DNA from: Cylindrodendrum hubeiense
Lineage: Eukaryota > Ascomycota > Sordariomycetes > Hypocreales > Nectriaceae
DNA length: 64,000 nucleotides
Reading direction: 5' to 3'
Assembly: GCA_014621425.1 (NCBI GenBank)
Contig: JAANBB010000068.1
Coordinates: 62,001 to 126,000, forward strand
Numbering within the stretch: the first letter of the stretch is position 1; each line of letters begins with the position of its first letter. The position numbers and the translations under genes were made by a program. Positions 20,408 to 31,700 of this stretch are shown here, piece by piece. Under the pieces are notes generated by a model that saw nothing but the letters and a program-made list of their open reading frames with translations, ran no database searches and was not told the DNA's origin.

Positions 20408-21678
20408 TTAGCCAACCACACACTTCCTTTCTACACGAATTCCGACATCCCAAAAGAATCGTCTCTTCTTTGGCGTAACACTGTTGACCTCATTGACCCC
20501 AAAATGGTTCGCAATTCGTCTCGTAGCCTCTTTCTCAGCTTCATCAAACACTTCCTCCATGCCGTCGCCTGTTGCAGCAGAGCATTCAAGATAGCGATGA
20601 GCACCGATTCGCTTCGCATGCCAGCTCGCCTACCAATATCAGCACCTCAACTTGGATATTTAGGTTAAAAAATACCTCTGATGGGCACATGCAACAAGTT
20701 GGATACGCTAACAACCCAGATGGTGAATGCGCAATGCCCTCCCGATGATCCTCTAGGAAGCATTGATCGCGTAGATCCTTCTTCATTCCTAAGAGGTATA
20801 GAAGCGGCTGGAGTGTCCCCGACTGAGCAAATCCATGGCTGGATGCATAGTGCCACTGCCGCCATCAGCTTATTGTCAAGGAAAATAGAGCGACGACACT
20901 CACCCATTGTACGATGGTATACATAGAAACTTTGTCCGAAATGTCAAAGCATAGAAAAACGGCGTCCCAGGTCATGTATGCCAAGCGCTCGACTGTGTTG
21001 AGGTCTGGCACGCCCGAGGTGTCCTACATCTCGATACGAGTAGGCTGGCCGTTGCAGATGCGGTCGCTGACGTATATCTCATATTGAGGTCGAGTGAAAG
21101 CGCGAGTCTGGTCATCAGCATTTGCATGCCAAGCGATAACATGATGACTTACATCTGGAAAGTATCCATATCGAGCACGACTACCACATGTTAGAGGAGC
21201 AACGAGAATGCCATTTCACACTTACAAAAGCAAAGAAGTTTGGCCGGAGGAGCGGCTTCCGACAAAGAGAAAGTTCCGCTTGACCGGTTCTCTGGGAATA
21301 GGCTCTGGCGAAGGGGTTGAGTCACTGTACTTGCATTTACGACTGAATAGCCCCAGCAATCCTCTTCGTCTTCCATCGGCCTTCCGCTCAAATAGTGACG
21401 TAGAAGGTCTACTCGAAGACGTAGATAACCGACCAAAGAGTGGGGTAGCGGATCGGAGGAAGCTGAGGCGTGTGGACGGACGACTGACGGGCGGGTCAGG
21501 CTCGCGGAACGTCTGTGAATAGACTCGTTAGCACAAACCAGTCAAGAGAAATGCCAAGGGAACTTGCGAGACGCGTCGCAGGGCGCGATTCAAAGCCATC
21601 GCCCTCAAAGGGGTCTTCGCGGTCAAGACGGCTAGGCACACGAGTGCGCCACATGTCGATGCGGCCCTCAAGAGCCAT
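20408..21678 (-). pseudogene. Atypical Rho-like small GTPase interrupted by an in-frame TAG
   Basis: Six exons on the minus strand: 21568..21678, 21226..21512, 21153..21180, 20904..21107, 20676..20855 and 20408..20629; total 343 codons before the final TAA. All joins keep frame. Intron 1 has a GC donor (GCAAGT at 21567) and an ACAG acceptor; the other four are GT-AG. A Ser/Arg-rich N-extension (about 110 aa) precedes the G domain. The P-loop-like GSRSSGQTS (about 122-130) has Gln in place of the catalytic Lys. DTSG, MKKD in place of NKxD, and ECSAATGDGMEEVFDEA follow. The C-terminus is CVVG, CaaX-like. Codon 170 (21024-21026) is TAG, directly before DTSG where Rho proteins usually have Trp. 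Everything downstream remains open and conserved, so the lesion is recent, an assembly error, or bypassed. Confidence 0.8.
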
Positions 21679-21963
21679 GGTGAAGTGTGAATGCGGATGG
21701 ATGCTGGGGCGATAACGAAGAACAATGCATTCAGGACGTGGAACAATAGACGAGGTTGTTTGAAAAGAGAAAGTTAGGGAGTGTGTTGTTTGTTTATTCG
21801 AGATGAATGGCGACCGCGTTAACGTGCTGGCTGGCAGCTGGCGATGTGTGAATCCTGACAGCTGTAAGTGCCAGCTGGCAGCTGCCCGCCAGCGTCTTCC
21901 TGCCGGGATGCATCCAACCACATTCTATCAACTCAGTCATAATCACCTAGAAACACACATCGA

Positions 21964-23557
21964 TCAAATCGCATCAGCCAGGTTCTGCAAACCCGCCCTC
22001 TTTAACCTCCCCCGATCAACCTTCAACTCATCCCGTGGAAACCACTCAGCCAACTTCCCTCCCGGTCGTCCAACCCCCTTATCCAGCTCCTCATCTTCCT
22101 TTCCTAGCACCATGATCGCCAACGCCGTCCCAGAAAGCCACGCCCACACCATGCCCTCGCCATTGAAGCCCGCCGCGATCCACTCGCCCGTGCTCTCCTG
22201 TCCGGCACCAGAGTGAACCGAACCCGGGGCTCGACCGACGAAGGGCATCAAGTCCCCAGTGAAGCCCAGTATACCTGTCCACGCCTTCTTCACCGTGCTG
22301 CCCACTCCCCACTGCGGCTCAAATGTCATCGGCATCACGCCCCTGATGTGCATCCCCGGCAGCGCATCTACCCGCGAGTCATCCCACACGCCCATTTGGT
22401 CTAGTGCCTGTTCACGGCTCCTGAAGAAGCCCCCGCCCACCATAAGGTCTCCCGGGGTGCCGTCTTCGTTGTCTGGCCGCTGTGTCACATAGTCGAATCC
22501 CGGGCTGTATACGATAGACCACGAGAGCTGGCCGTGCGACGCGGGGAATGCACTTCCGGGGCGCTGGGCCGACATGTGGGCGAGGGCGCCGGTGAGGCTC
22601 CCTCGAAGAGATGGAATGAGCTGCGGTGCGAAGGCATTGGTGCTGTGGATGACATGTCGGGCTTTAATAGTACCGCGAGACGTCTTGACAGCGTAGGCAT
22701 ATGGAGACGATGGAGTGTGGTCAACGGCCTCGACTATGGTTTGCGTACTGATAGTCAGGCTTGGAAACCGCTGGAGCAAGTCATTCCACACCCCAGTGAC
22801 AAGTCGATATGGCCAGAGAGCCCCGGCCTTGTACGATACTGCACCGGCGATGGACTTGTTGACGTCAAACTAGAATAATCAGCATCATGACGGATCTCAC
22901 CTCTAAGACTCATACCTCTTCTCTCGCGCCCTCAGCATCCCACACCTTACACTCCACCTCGGGCACCCACTCCTTCAACTCCGCCACCTCGTGCGTCGCT
23001 GTCTCGAGGTCCTTTTGCTCGATGAACAGATCCACTGTCCGAACTTCTCGCACCTCGCCCGCCGGCACTGTTGCCCCAACCTCCAGCAACGTGGGCAAGT
23101 GCTTCATCTGGAACCTGACTATCTCTCTCGCCCGCTCGGGACCAAACTTGGCTCTGAACCCCGAGAACACCTCGTACGGTGTGCTCTTGATATGCCCGCC
23201 ATTGCGCCCCGTCGCACCGCTACATAGCTGCCTCGCCTCACAGACGACGGTCTTCAATGGGCCTTTGCCCTCGCTAGAAAGCTCCAGAAGCGTCTTTGCA
23301 ACAGAGGCACCAGCGATTCCGCTTCCGATGATGACGACATCGGCGTCTTCCGGCAGTTCGCTCCGGATGTCACACAGCGCAGGGAACGGCGGGTCTTCCA
23401 GCCAGTATGAAGACGTTGGATCTGGCACCGGGAAGCCAGGCGGGGAGGTGGCCCGGCTGAGGAGCGAGGAGAACTGCGTGTTGAGGTAGGACAGAGTCCT
23501 AATGACGGACGAGACGGTGAAGATGGTACCTTGAATCGTAGATATGATTGAACCCAT
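21964..23557 (-). CDS. FAD-dependent oxidoreductase (DAO family)
   Basis: Two exons on the minus strand: 22916..23557 and 21964..22869; total 515 aa, with a GTATGA donor, a TTCTAG acceptor and a phase 0 join. After a short hydrophobic N-terminus, the FAD-binding Rossmann motif VVIIGSGIAGAS lies at about residues 74-85. The second signature is CSGATGRNGGH (about 111-121). The C-terminal flavin-contact region reads GFNGEGMVWAWLSG. These are hallmarks of D-amino-acid-oxidase-type flavoproteins that oxidise amines or amino acids. No peroxisomal SKL-type tail is present (ends ADAI). The substrate is unknown. The N-terminal hydrophobic stretch could be a signal-anchor, but I am not confident. Confidence 0.88.
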
Positions 23558-24395
23558 GATAGCTGGAATAATTGAATAGATTGGACAGTTACACAGTTAC
23601 AACAGAATAAGTATCGGACATCTGGCAAGCATCCAACGAATTGGCGGTTATTGGGACGGGTATTGGGACGGGTATCTTGATGCCGGTATAAGAGGGGGTC
23701 GAGATTACGATGCATACAAATGGCTGCAAGATAATGCACATGAGCCGGCATGCACCGTAGCGCCGGATGCCGGCTCATAATCTCAACCCCACACGCCTCG
23801 TATTACTCCGACGATAACATCACAAATCCATTGAATCAGCCACAGATCTAGGATCAAAGACCCTTCTAGTCGCATTTTTTCTAACACTCTAGATTCCTAT
23901 TCCGGTACCCCCAACCGATACCCATCCCACCTCGCTTAGCCATAAATAAACATCATTCTGATTCCGTACCACCGGCCGCTTGCTATTAGACAAACAAATA
24001 CCTGCAAGCAACAAAGTCATCTCTTCCTGTCAAAGCCCTGGCCAGCCCATAAAGGGTTAAGAATCAACACGATGAAAGGGTTTGGAAACACAAAAAACTC
24101 CATCCAGGCCCATCCGAACACATCTCCTTCCGTTGCTTGCGCCTAAATCGATGCAGGGTATGTTTTTGGAAACAAAATGTCATGAGACGCGCATGTCCGA
24201 GTACGTTAGGCCCTTTTTGGCCCATTCCTGCAAGGATGAGCTCCTTTGAACTCCGGATAGACAGCCCGTAAAGAATAGAAAAAACGGGACAGAAAGAAAT
24301 GAAGAGCAAAACAATCCGTAAGAGTAAAACAAGCAGTTGAAGTATCTTCGTAGAAAAAATGTGGTATCAGACCGTACACCTCCGAATCGAGGAGA
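23558..24395. other. Intergenic, no gene seen
   Basis: This 838 bp stretch lies between the FAD-oxidoreductase start and the KCS1 stop. A direct duplication of the GGGACGGGTATTG type occurs near 23652-23675. I see no ORF or RNA gene; the distal part is probably the KCS1 3' UTR. Confidence 0.6.
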
Positions 24396-27300
24396 TCACA
24401 CACTGATCATCCCCTCGTCATCGTCAATATCCTCAGAGTAGTCGACCGATGTGGAAAACCGCCCGCGAGGATCGAGTCCCAGCTCTTCCCTCGCATCTCG
24501 TTGAATTTGGAGAAAATATCGCTTCAGGCTGCGAAGTCCCTTCAGGAAACCGCCATCCGGCTGATCCGGGTGCTGCGGTGGACATGGCTTGTCCTCAATC
24601 ATGTCCAGGGGCGTCAGGCTGTTGGCAAAGTCGGCAATCTTGAAATCAATATCTCGCTTGTTCTTCTTCTTTTTCCGCGACGTTTCTTCTGTATCCGTCG
24701 CAAAATCCGTTGTCGAATCGTACACCGTCTCATAGTCAGTTGCATCCTCTGAGGTATCACCGTCGTAGAACATGAGCAGGCTCGCCGCGTAGAAGCGGTA
24801 GCCACGTAGGCCGCGTACAATCTCTTCTAGTTGGCCGAGCTTCTTCAGAACCCCAGGAATATGGCGGAGCACGCTGTGCAAGTCGACGCCGTCGTAGAGA
24901 AACTTCTGGAGCGCCCCCTGGAATTCGTTGCCCGACTTCAGTTTCCGGCCATAGTACTTGTCCTGGAAGTCATATGTCTCCGTCTTGGCGTTCCAAACTT
25001 GAAGGCCGCAGATGCGCACCCCCAGCTCGGCCGACGTCGTGGTTCGGCACTTTTCGCGCTGAGACTTTTGTTTCTTCGGCGCGGCCTCTACACCATACTG
25101 TCGGGTACCCATCTTCAGATCCATCATGCATGGCCTCTTCATTCCCGAAGTTAGATCCTCCAAGAGGAGGAAATACTCAATGCGATCTCGTTGCATCTTG
25201 GCTTCCTTCGGGTTGACCGGGCGAGGAATTTTTTTGAATTCGGAAGACGGACTTGGCATGGCAGACGTGACAGCAGAGCTGTAGGCAGAATCTGCCGGCT
25301 CCAGGTCGGTACCGTTCTCAACGCCATTCGTGCTCGCCGTATCATGCCCGTTCGTGTCAGTATGGCCATTCGATTCACCCGGGATGTCTTCGTCATCGCC
25401 TTTGTAACCGGCACCATCGGCTTCCTCGAAATACTTAAGGTCACCCCTCGACTCTCTCACATCCTGAGGTTTCCGCCGAAGCCCACCGGCCGAGTACCTT
25501 CGCTTCTTCTTTGCTGCCAAGGCGTTCACCGTGAAAGTGTCGGGTTCGGGGGCGCTCGTTCCAGTCACATCTTTGACATCATCGGCTTCAGGTCTCTCGG
25601 GCTCAGACTGCACGCAGTCTTGCTCAGATTCAAGCTCACTTTGTGCGTACGCATGAGCAGGCTTCCTCGGGTGGCTGTCAGTCGTCTCATCACCCTCCCC
25701 AAATGTCGAGTCGCGCCCACTCAGTAGGGTAGGGTCTGAATTGGTAGTTCGGAGGAGTCGCTGCAGCGTAGGTCGTGGGATTGATCTCTGGTGTGGTCGA
25801 CGGTGTCGATGGATTTCAACAGGCTCCTTGAGGAAGGCATCGTTAAACACCTCGTTACGCAGCCTCTTGTTGACTGTGGTTGCGCCCCAACTGTTGGGTC
25901 TGTCGTCCATAGGGGGACGAGCTGGGATCTCCGATTTCGGAGAGGCTGAGACCTTTGACGTGGAGATGCTTCGGCGTCGGAACGATTCTGGAAGTGGGGT
26001 TGGTTGAAGCAGATTGCGGGGAAGGATATGCTTGTTGTTGTCAAATGTCACCGTCGGGATTGGGATGTTGCTGTTGGCCAGGGATTGGCTGACGACCCTG
26101 CCATGAGACATCTTGCGCCCGCTCTTTTCCGCCTCAAGTCGGTTTGTTGCTGCTTGCTCCTGCAACTTCTTCCGCTCTGCTGCTGCGGAATCATCCTTTT
26201 TGGAAGTGCTCTTCCGGCGAGCTTGTTTCTGAAAGGTGACGTTTAAAACTCCAATATATCTGAAGGCATGTTAGTACAAGTACGCGAGGGGCGGTCACCG
26301 GTTTATGTTCAAGTCAGCAAAGCCTCAAAAGGGGCAACGTACCGAGGGAGAAATGGGAGTAAATCACGGTGATAACTCTCGATTGTCTCGTAAAATTCAT
26401 TTTCCCTGTTGTTGAGCTGCTTACAGACGGCCCTGCGAGAGAAGCGCCAGAGAGTGGTGTGACCACCGACTTGGTGCTTATATGGGATGAGTTCAATGGC
26501 CTCCAAGGGTTCCGGGGGATTGTGCTGGTGCTCATGGACATGGTCTTCATATTGGTTCACGGCCTGGGATGGCTTGGGCGCGATAACGTTCCTCAGTTCA
26601 CACTCATCCTCGATAGGGGCGCACTCTTCCAGCCTGTCGGCAACGAGGTCACGCCTTGAGGAGAGGCTCTCTCGAGATGGGAGGCGATGAAGACCATAGG
26701 GAGCTTCATCCTTTTCCTGGATCTCGGGCTCAGGCTCGTCGGCCTTGACAAGCCATGGATGCTGCTTACTCTGAGAAGGGGACCGCGGCCGGGATGCCCG
26801 CACCACAACCCGCTCCTGATGAATTTCGCCTACAGGGACGCAAGATTCCCGCAATTCCTGGTGGGGCAAGAAAACAGCAGACGAGATCTTCTCCTCGCCC
26901 GATTCGTCCGCATCCGCTTCATCATGAGATTCTGCGATCTCGGTACTGGAGCTGTCACCTGACTTCCGTCGAGCCTCCACTTCGGCTTGGCCGTCGGCAT
27001 CGGTCTCGACAACCGGGGTCGGCCCCACTTGTCCTGGCGTCCCCACGGGCTTGGCTTCCTGACCATCAGCGGGTTGGGACTTGGGCATCTGCGCCCACGA
27101 CGACGGCTTTTCCTTGTCGCCCATGGAGCCACTGGCGGACAAAGTGAAGTAATCGTCATCAGGGGACGTGCTGAGCACGGGCTGTTCCTCGGCGACGGAG
27201 GGAACCAATTGCGCCTTGGCCTGCGAGGGAGTTCGATCTTCGGGTCGAAGTCGGATTGCAGTGGGTTGTGTGGCGGCCGACAGATCTCGAGGCTTCGATT

Positions 27301-28735
27301 CACCGACTTCTTCCGCAGTGGGTGAGAGCTTATCCTTGCTCGCATGTCTCGAATCCTTGCGACGGACTTTTTCCTCCGGGAGTCCTTCCTTGAAGAATCG
27401 GAGGCTGTAACTTGACTTTCGACTCCTCGTGCTGGGCTCAACACCTGCCATTGCCTCGGCGACCGACTTCTCGACCAAACCGTCCTCCTCGTCGCCTTCG
27501 CCAGAGCCGATGGACCATATCTTTTCCTTTTTCTCAGGTGCCATATTGATCCAGTGGGGAGGGCCCTTTGCCCAATGGGGCTGCCGATGGCCGTTGGTTC
27601 CATCATCCTGCCGCAGAAATTCTGAGGTTTTGACGTCATGATCGGCTTTCTTAGTGGTCAGGTCGTCCAGGTGTGTCATGTGAGTGAGAGATCGAGGGCT
27701 GTAAGGGTTGTCGAGTTCAAGGTCAAGAGAGGTAGAGGGCCGTCGTCCTCGTGGGACGTCCAAGTCGTGGCGAGTGTCGAGAACCATGTCCCGAAAGTTG
27801 GCGAGAGTCGAATGGGTGAAGGAGGAGGGCACGCTGGCGGCCTCGCGCGAGGCGAGGGTAGCCATTGCGGTGATGGTGGTTGTAATAGCGGTGGAGGCTG
27901 TCATGTCGATGGGTTGGGATGAGGCTCCTGTCAGCGGCCTAGGGTCGCCGCATTGGGCGGGGACATCTTGAGGGAGTGAATTGGTGAAAGGGACTGTGAT
28001 GTCTCGGTCAGATTGCGGAGGGAGGGCGGGAGCGATCGTGACGGCCGGCGTGGTCGTCGTAGGAGATATCGGGTTGGTGGGGTTGGTGGACGGCGGGGGA
28101 TTCTGTCTCGATCGGTCGCTGGGCGGGTGAGTCGTAGTAGTAGTAGTAGTAGTAGTAGAAGAAGAAGAAGAGGTTATGTTTGGGATGCCACGAGCTGAAG
28201 CCAAGGCCTGGGACAGCAACGAAGGACCAGACTGCCGCGGCAGTGGACCGGCAGGTCGGGGCTTTTTATTGTTGGCGTCGCCAGGGTTGGCATCACCACG
28301 GGGGACATGCGTGGGCGCTGGGACCGGCGTGGGAACCGGCATGGGTATGGGCACGTTGTCGGTGGAGGAAGGGGTAGGGAGACAGCCAGCAAACGAGGCA
28401 GACGTAGGAGACGGAGGAGACGCAGGGCGTTGGGACGGCACGTTGGTGGGAGGATTGGTTGGAGGAGTTGTGGTGGTGGTGGGAGTGCTGGGAGTGGTGA
28501 CGGAGGTGGGAGTGTGAGTGGGAGTGGGATGGGGATTGGCAGCAGCCGGGGTGTCTTGGGACGCCTCGCCCCGGGGTGCTGCCAGTGGCTCTGCCAGTGG
28601 CTCTGCCAGTGCTTCTGCCACTGCGTCTGGGGCTGGTCCTGCCGCTGCCTCTGCCGCCGCTGTCCAGCTGCTGTAAGGCAGGCTCACTGGGACAGCGGGT
28701 GCGGCATTTTCGAACTCGTGATACGCGCTGGACAT
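24396..28735 (-). CDS. KCS1: Inositol hexakisphosphate kinase Kcs1
   Basis: Two exons on the minus strand: 26343..28735 and 24396..26259; total 1418 aa. The GTACGT donor and CTTCAG acceptor join [18 protein letters not shown], the conserved Kcs1 substrate-side block. The start MSSAYHEF at 28735 is the first ATG in frame. The first about 700 residues are low-complexity (Pro, Thr, Ser), including a Ser5-Thr9 run encoded by a trinucleotide repeat. HTTLWRFS marks the kinase start. The PxxxDxKxG signature reads [14 protein letters not shown] (about residue 1177). SLLMFYDG and the C-terminal IDFANS-type block ([14 protein letters not shown]) complete the inositol polyphosphate kinase fold. Kcs1 makes 5-InsP7 from InsP6 and affects phosphate signalling and vacuoles. 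The long N-terminus is usual in filamentous fungi. Confidence 0.95.
28134..28172. repeat. Trinucleotide repeat inside the KCS1 coding region
   Basis: (GTA)8 runs into (GAA)5 on the plus strand. On the coding strand it encodes Ser5 followed by Thr9. It is in frame and likely length-variable. Confidence 0.95.
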
Positions 28736-28746
28736 GAGGCGAACAT
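28684..28746 (-). promoter_or_regulatory. Out-of-frame uORF overlapping the KCS1 start
   Basis: An ATG at 28746, 11 nt upstream of the KCS1 ATG, opens a 20-codon frame. It ends at a TGA (28684-28686) inside KCS1. Both ATGs have weak context (C at -3). If both are transcribed, this uORF would reduce KCS1 initiation. Confidence 0.45.
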
Positions 28747-31700
28747 TGGGCGAGCAGCGAGCGCGAGAGAGAGAGGCAAGATGCGGGCGCGAGAGCGGGA
28801 GGAGAGTTAGTTGCGAGAGAGAGAGAGACGGCGAGGGTTGTGGGCGTGGGAGGAATGATTCGTAGATGCGGTGGGCACTGGCAGTGGCACTGGGGCACTG
28901 GGGCACTGGGGCACTACTGGGCTATCTCACTGGGTCCCTTGGTCCTGGAAGGTCCTGGCAGAAATAGCGAAAATGGCCCGGGCGGCCATTTGCCCCTCCA
29001 CTTTTGTATTTTGTATTTCTGTGAGGGGAGGGTGCCGTTGCAGGACGCCCGCGGCACTCGCTGGGACACTGCAGCCGCGGGGAGAGCGAGGGGGTCGCCT
29101 GGAGAACAGGGGAGTGTCCCCAGGACAGACCCCAGAACAGAGCATGGTGGTACAGGGCATCCCTTCAGCACATCACGACCTTCAGCTGTTGGAGCCAGCA
29201 CCCGGCAGGTCCAAAATACATACGGATATACCGGGCTGCGATGGAAGGGCTGGGCCGCGCTGGGCTGCGTTGGGCTGGAACTGCTGGTCTCCGGAGAGAA
29301 GGGTGCGTAGCTACCGTGTTACTGGGAGAGCTGGGCCATCAGGAATGATCTGGGACAGGGTAGCCTGGGAGGCCGTCAGTGGGAGCGGAGCACTAGGCCA
29401 CAGGGGCGTTTCGCGGGGTGTTAGTGGCTCCCGTGGCCCTTCAGCGAACGCAAGCGGGAGCCCTGTGCTCGCAAGGGTGCGGATTCCAGCGCTGGATGAT
29501 GGTGGCTCTGTCAAGCGCTGCTGGTCCGTCCGCCACTCCAGTTGATTAACAGGTGGGGCCCACTAACACCCACTGCCACTGTCGGCCGCGGCGTCGCTTC
29601 AGCCAGCTGGAGAACGAAAGAGCTGCAGGGAGCCCGGCTCTCCACCACGTGTCGGGGTATTTGGGCGTCCGTCTTGTTATCTCGTTTTTAGTTTTCAAGT
29701 AGAGGCGAGGAAACATGGCACTTCCTTCTAAAACCTCCGCTGGGACCTTCCGGTGTGAGAATCGGGAATGGTCGATACATGGTAGATTCGATTGCAAGAT
29801 ACTATCCACGAGGGGGTGTGAGGCGCTCGAAATAGGAGCACAAAGGGCGTGTCCTCAACACCACTGCCGAAACGCACATCATTCGGGACAAGGTACTCGT
29901 CTCGGCCGTCTACAACAGCTTGAGTCAACCGGGAGGTCTGATTTAGGTTGGTTTGTCTTGAGTTGCACAAGAAATGCGTCATCCCTGATTTTCCATGCCA
30001 TCAGTCATAGTCAGTCGGTTTGTCCATCTGCCGTCCAACAGTCCCACCACCCGACAACACCATCTCATCTTGCATCGCGTCAGTTCATCCCGTAGGTCCC
30101 AGCCATTCGCATGACCATCATGAGAAATGCCAGCGCACGCACGCATCAGTCCATTGCTGCGGCCTCGTGGCTATCAGCATCTCGGTCTTGGGATTCTTTC
30201 CAAGGACAGCGCAGTGGTTCACATTATTTCTAAGCAAAGCGCAGTGCTGTCTCGTATTGTCTTTTATGTTGTGTGTCAAAGTGCGCGCTCAGCTACCGTC
30301 CAAAAGCCCGTCAGAATCCCGTCCGCAGTCCCGCTCTCGGACACTCCGCACCGACATCCACATCGGCAACAAGCGTCAGATCCCCCATGCATGACCTTAT
30401 CATGGAGTCGGCTGGCGACCCTCTCACAGTCACGCCTCCTCCATCAACACTGGGCCCGACCCGCCGTCTGCTGCGCTGCGCCGCCATCCCCCTTGTTGTC
30501 GACGAGCGGCAGCTGTCGGAGCGGACTGTGGCAGCGGAGCCCTTGTAGGTGGTGACTCTATCTATGTAGGCTCTGGGCAGGTCGTGCGAGTACGGGCCCC
30601 GCTGCCCAAACAACAGGGAGCTCCCCTTGCCATTCCCTTCCCCTACTACCCATATCTTACCTTACCCTTCCCCTGTCTTTGGACCATCGTGATTCGCGCT
30701 TGTGGCTCTTGTCATGGGGACAGACATCCGGGTGGCAAAGGCGGTGTTTTCCTTAGCAATTGACCGCGGTGATTGGTTGATGAATTTTCGGTCTCTGCTG
30801 ACTCTGTTGGTGCACCCACAGCGACAAGACAATAGGCAGAACAGTTGCAGTTGTCGTTGCAGTTACAGCTACACCACAGCGACGGCGCATGACGGTGGCG
30901 GCTCTGAAGACAAACGACCAGTGGCGCCGGGTTTCAGGGCTCCTCCTCAGGCCTCCATGGGGCCAGCCTGGCTAGTCCCATTTAGGCTGCTCCGTTTGCG
31001 CCATCAAAAAGAGGTGCATTTGACGGACCACTTCTCGGCTCATCCTGGTGTCTCCCGTTATCGCACCGTCCCCACTGCACTTATTTGTTGGCTGGATGCG
31101 CGCCAAACGGTATCTTGGTTCGGTCTAGTGCATCGCTAGTGCGCCAACCGTTTGGGATCGGGGCTCCAAATCGATTGTCATGTGACGGTCTAAATGCGGC
31201 CAAATTCCTGACATCGTGATAAGGTCAGTAGTCACAGGTTCAGTCCGGCTGTCAGTGCAGCGCTTGTGCTCTTGTGCCGAGTTCCTGTCTCTTGCACGTC
31301 AGACACCAAATTGCCCACTCGCTGGAGCTCTCCCGGAGCCGTCTCTTGGATCGCCTGCAAAGGCACATGGCCCGGATTGGTTCCAGCGTTCGACCGTCTG
31401 CCGGTCCGTCCTGGCACACACACACATCCGCGCCCAGAATGAGGCCATTGACCGACCATTGGACCGGCTTGGATATCCATCGACACATCCTCCATCACTG
31501 ACCGAGTTTCCGGCTTGATCCCTATTCTAGGCCATGCCATCATCATTGCCAGCGCACCACAACGTCATGACACAATAGACGTCGACACACTCAGGATCTC
31601 CATCACGTTTTTGCTCTCTCGTTGTTGAATGGCTCCCATTCTATGACCCGCTTCGACGTCAATGGAACATTTCGTCCTCACCTGGGTTGGATCGGCCCAT

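Noticed and set aside
20981..21072. A cryptic 46-bp intron (GTCAGC to the TAG) that would remove the internal stop of the Rho-like gene
   Set aside because: It is in phase, but it would delete the strands before DTSG that the fold needs, and there is no branch site. RNA evidence would be required.
26309..28906. Reading the KCS1 N-terminal ORF and the 24396-26165 ORF as two genes
   Set aside because: A GTACGT/CTTCAG intron joins them exactly inside the conserved [12 protein letters not shown] block.
28840..29545. Plus-strand ORFs of 156 and 224 aa upstream of KCS1
   Set aside because: They are overlapping frames in a low-complexity GC-rich promoter region, with no domain and weak initiation contexts.
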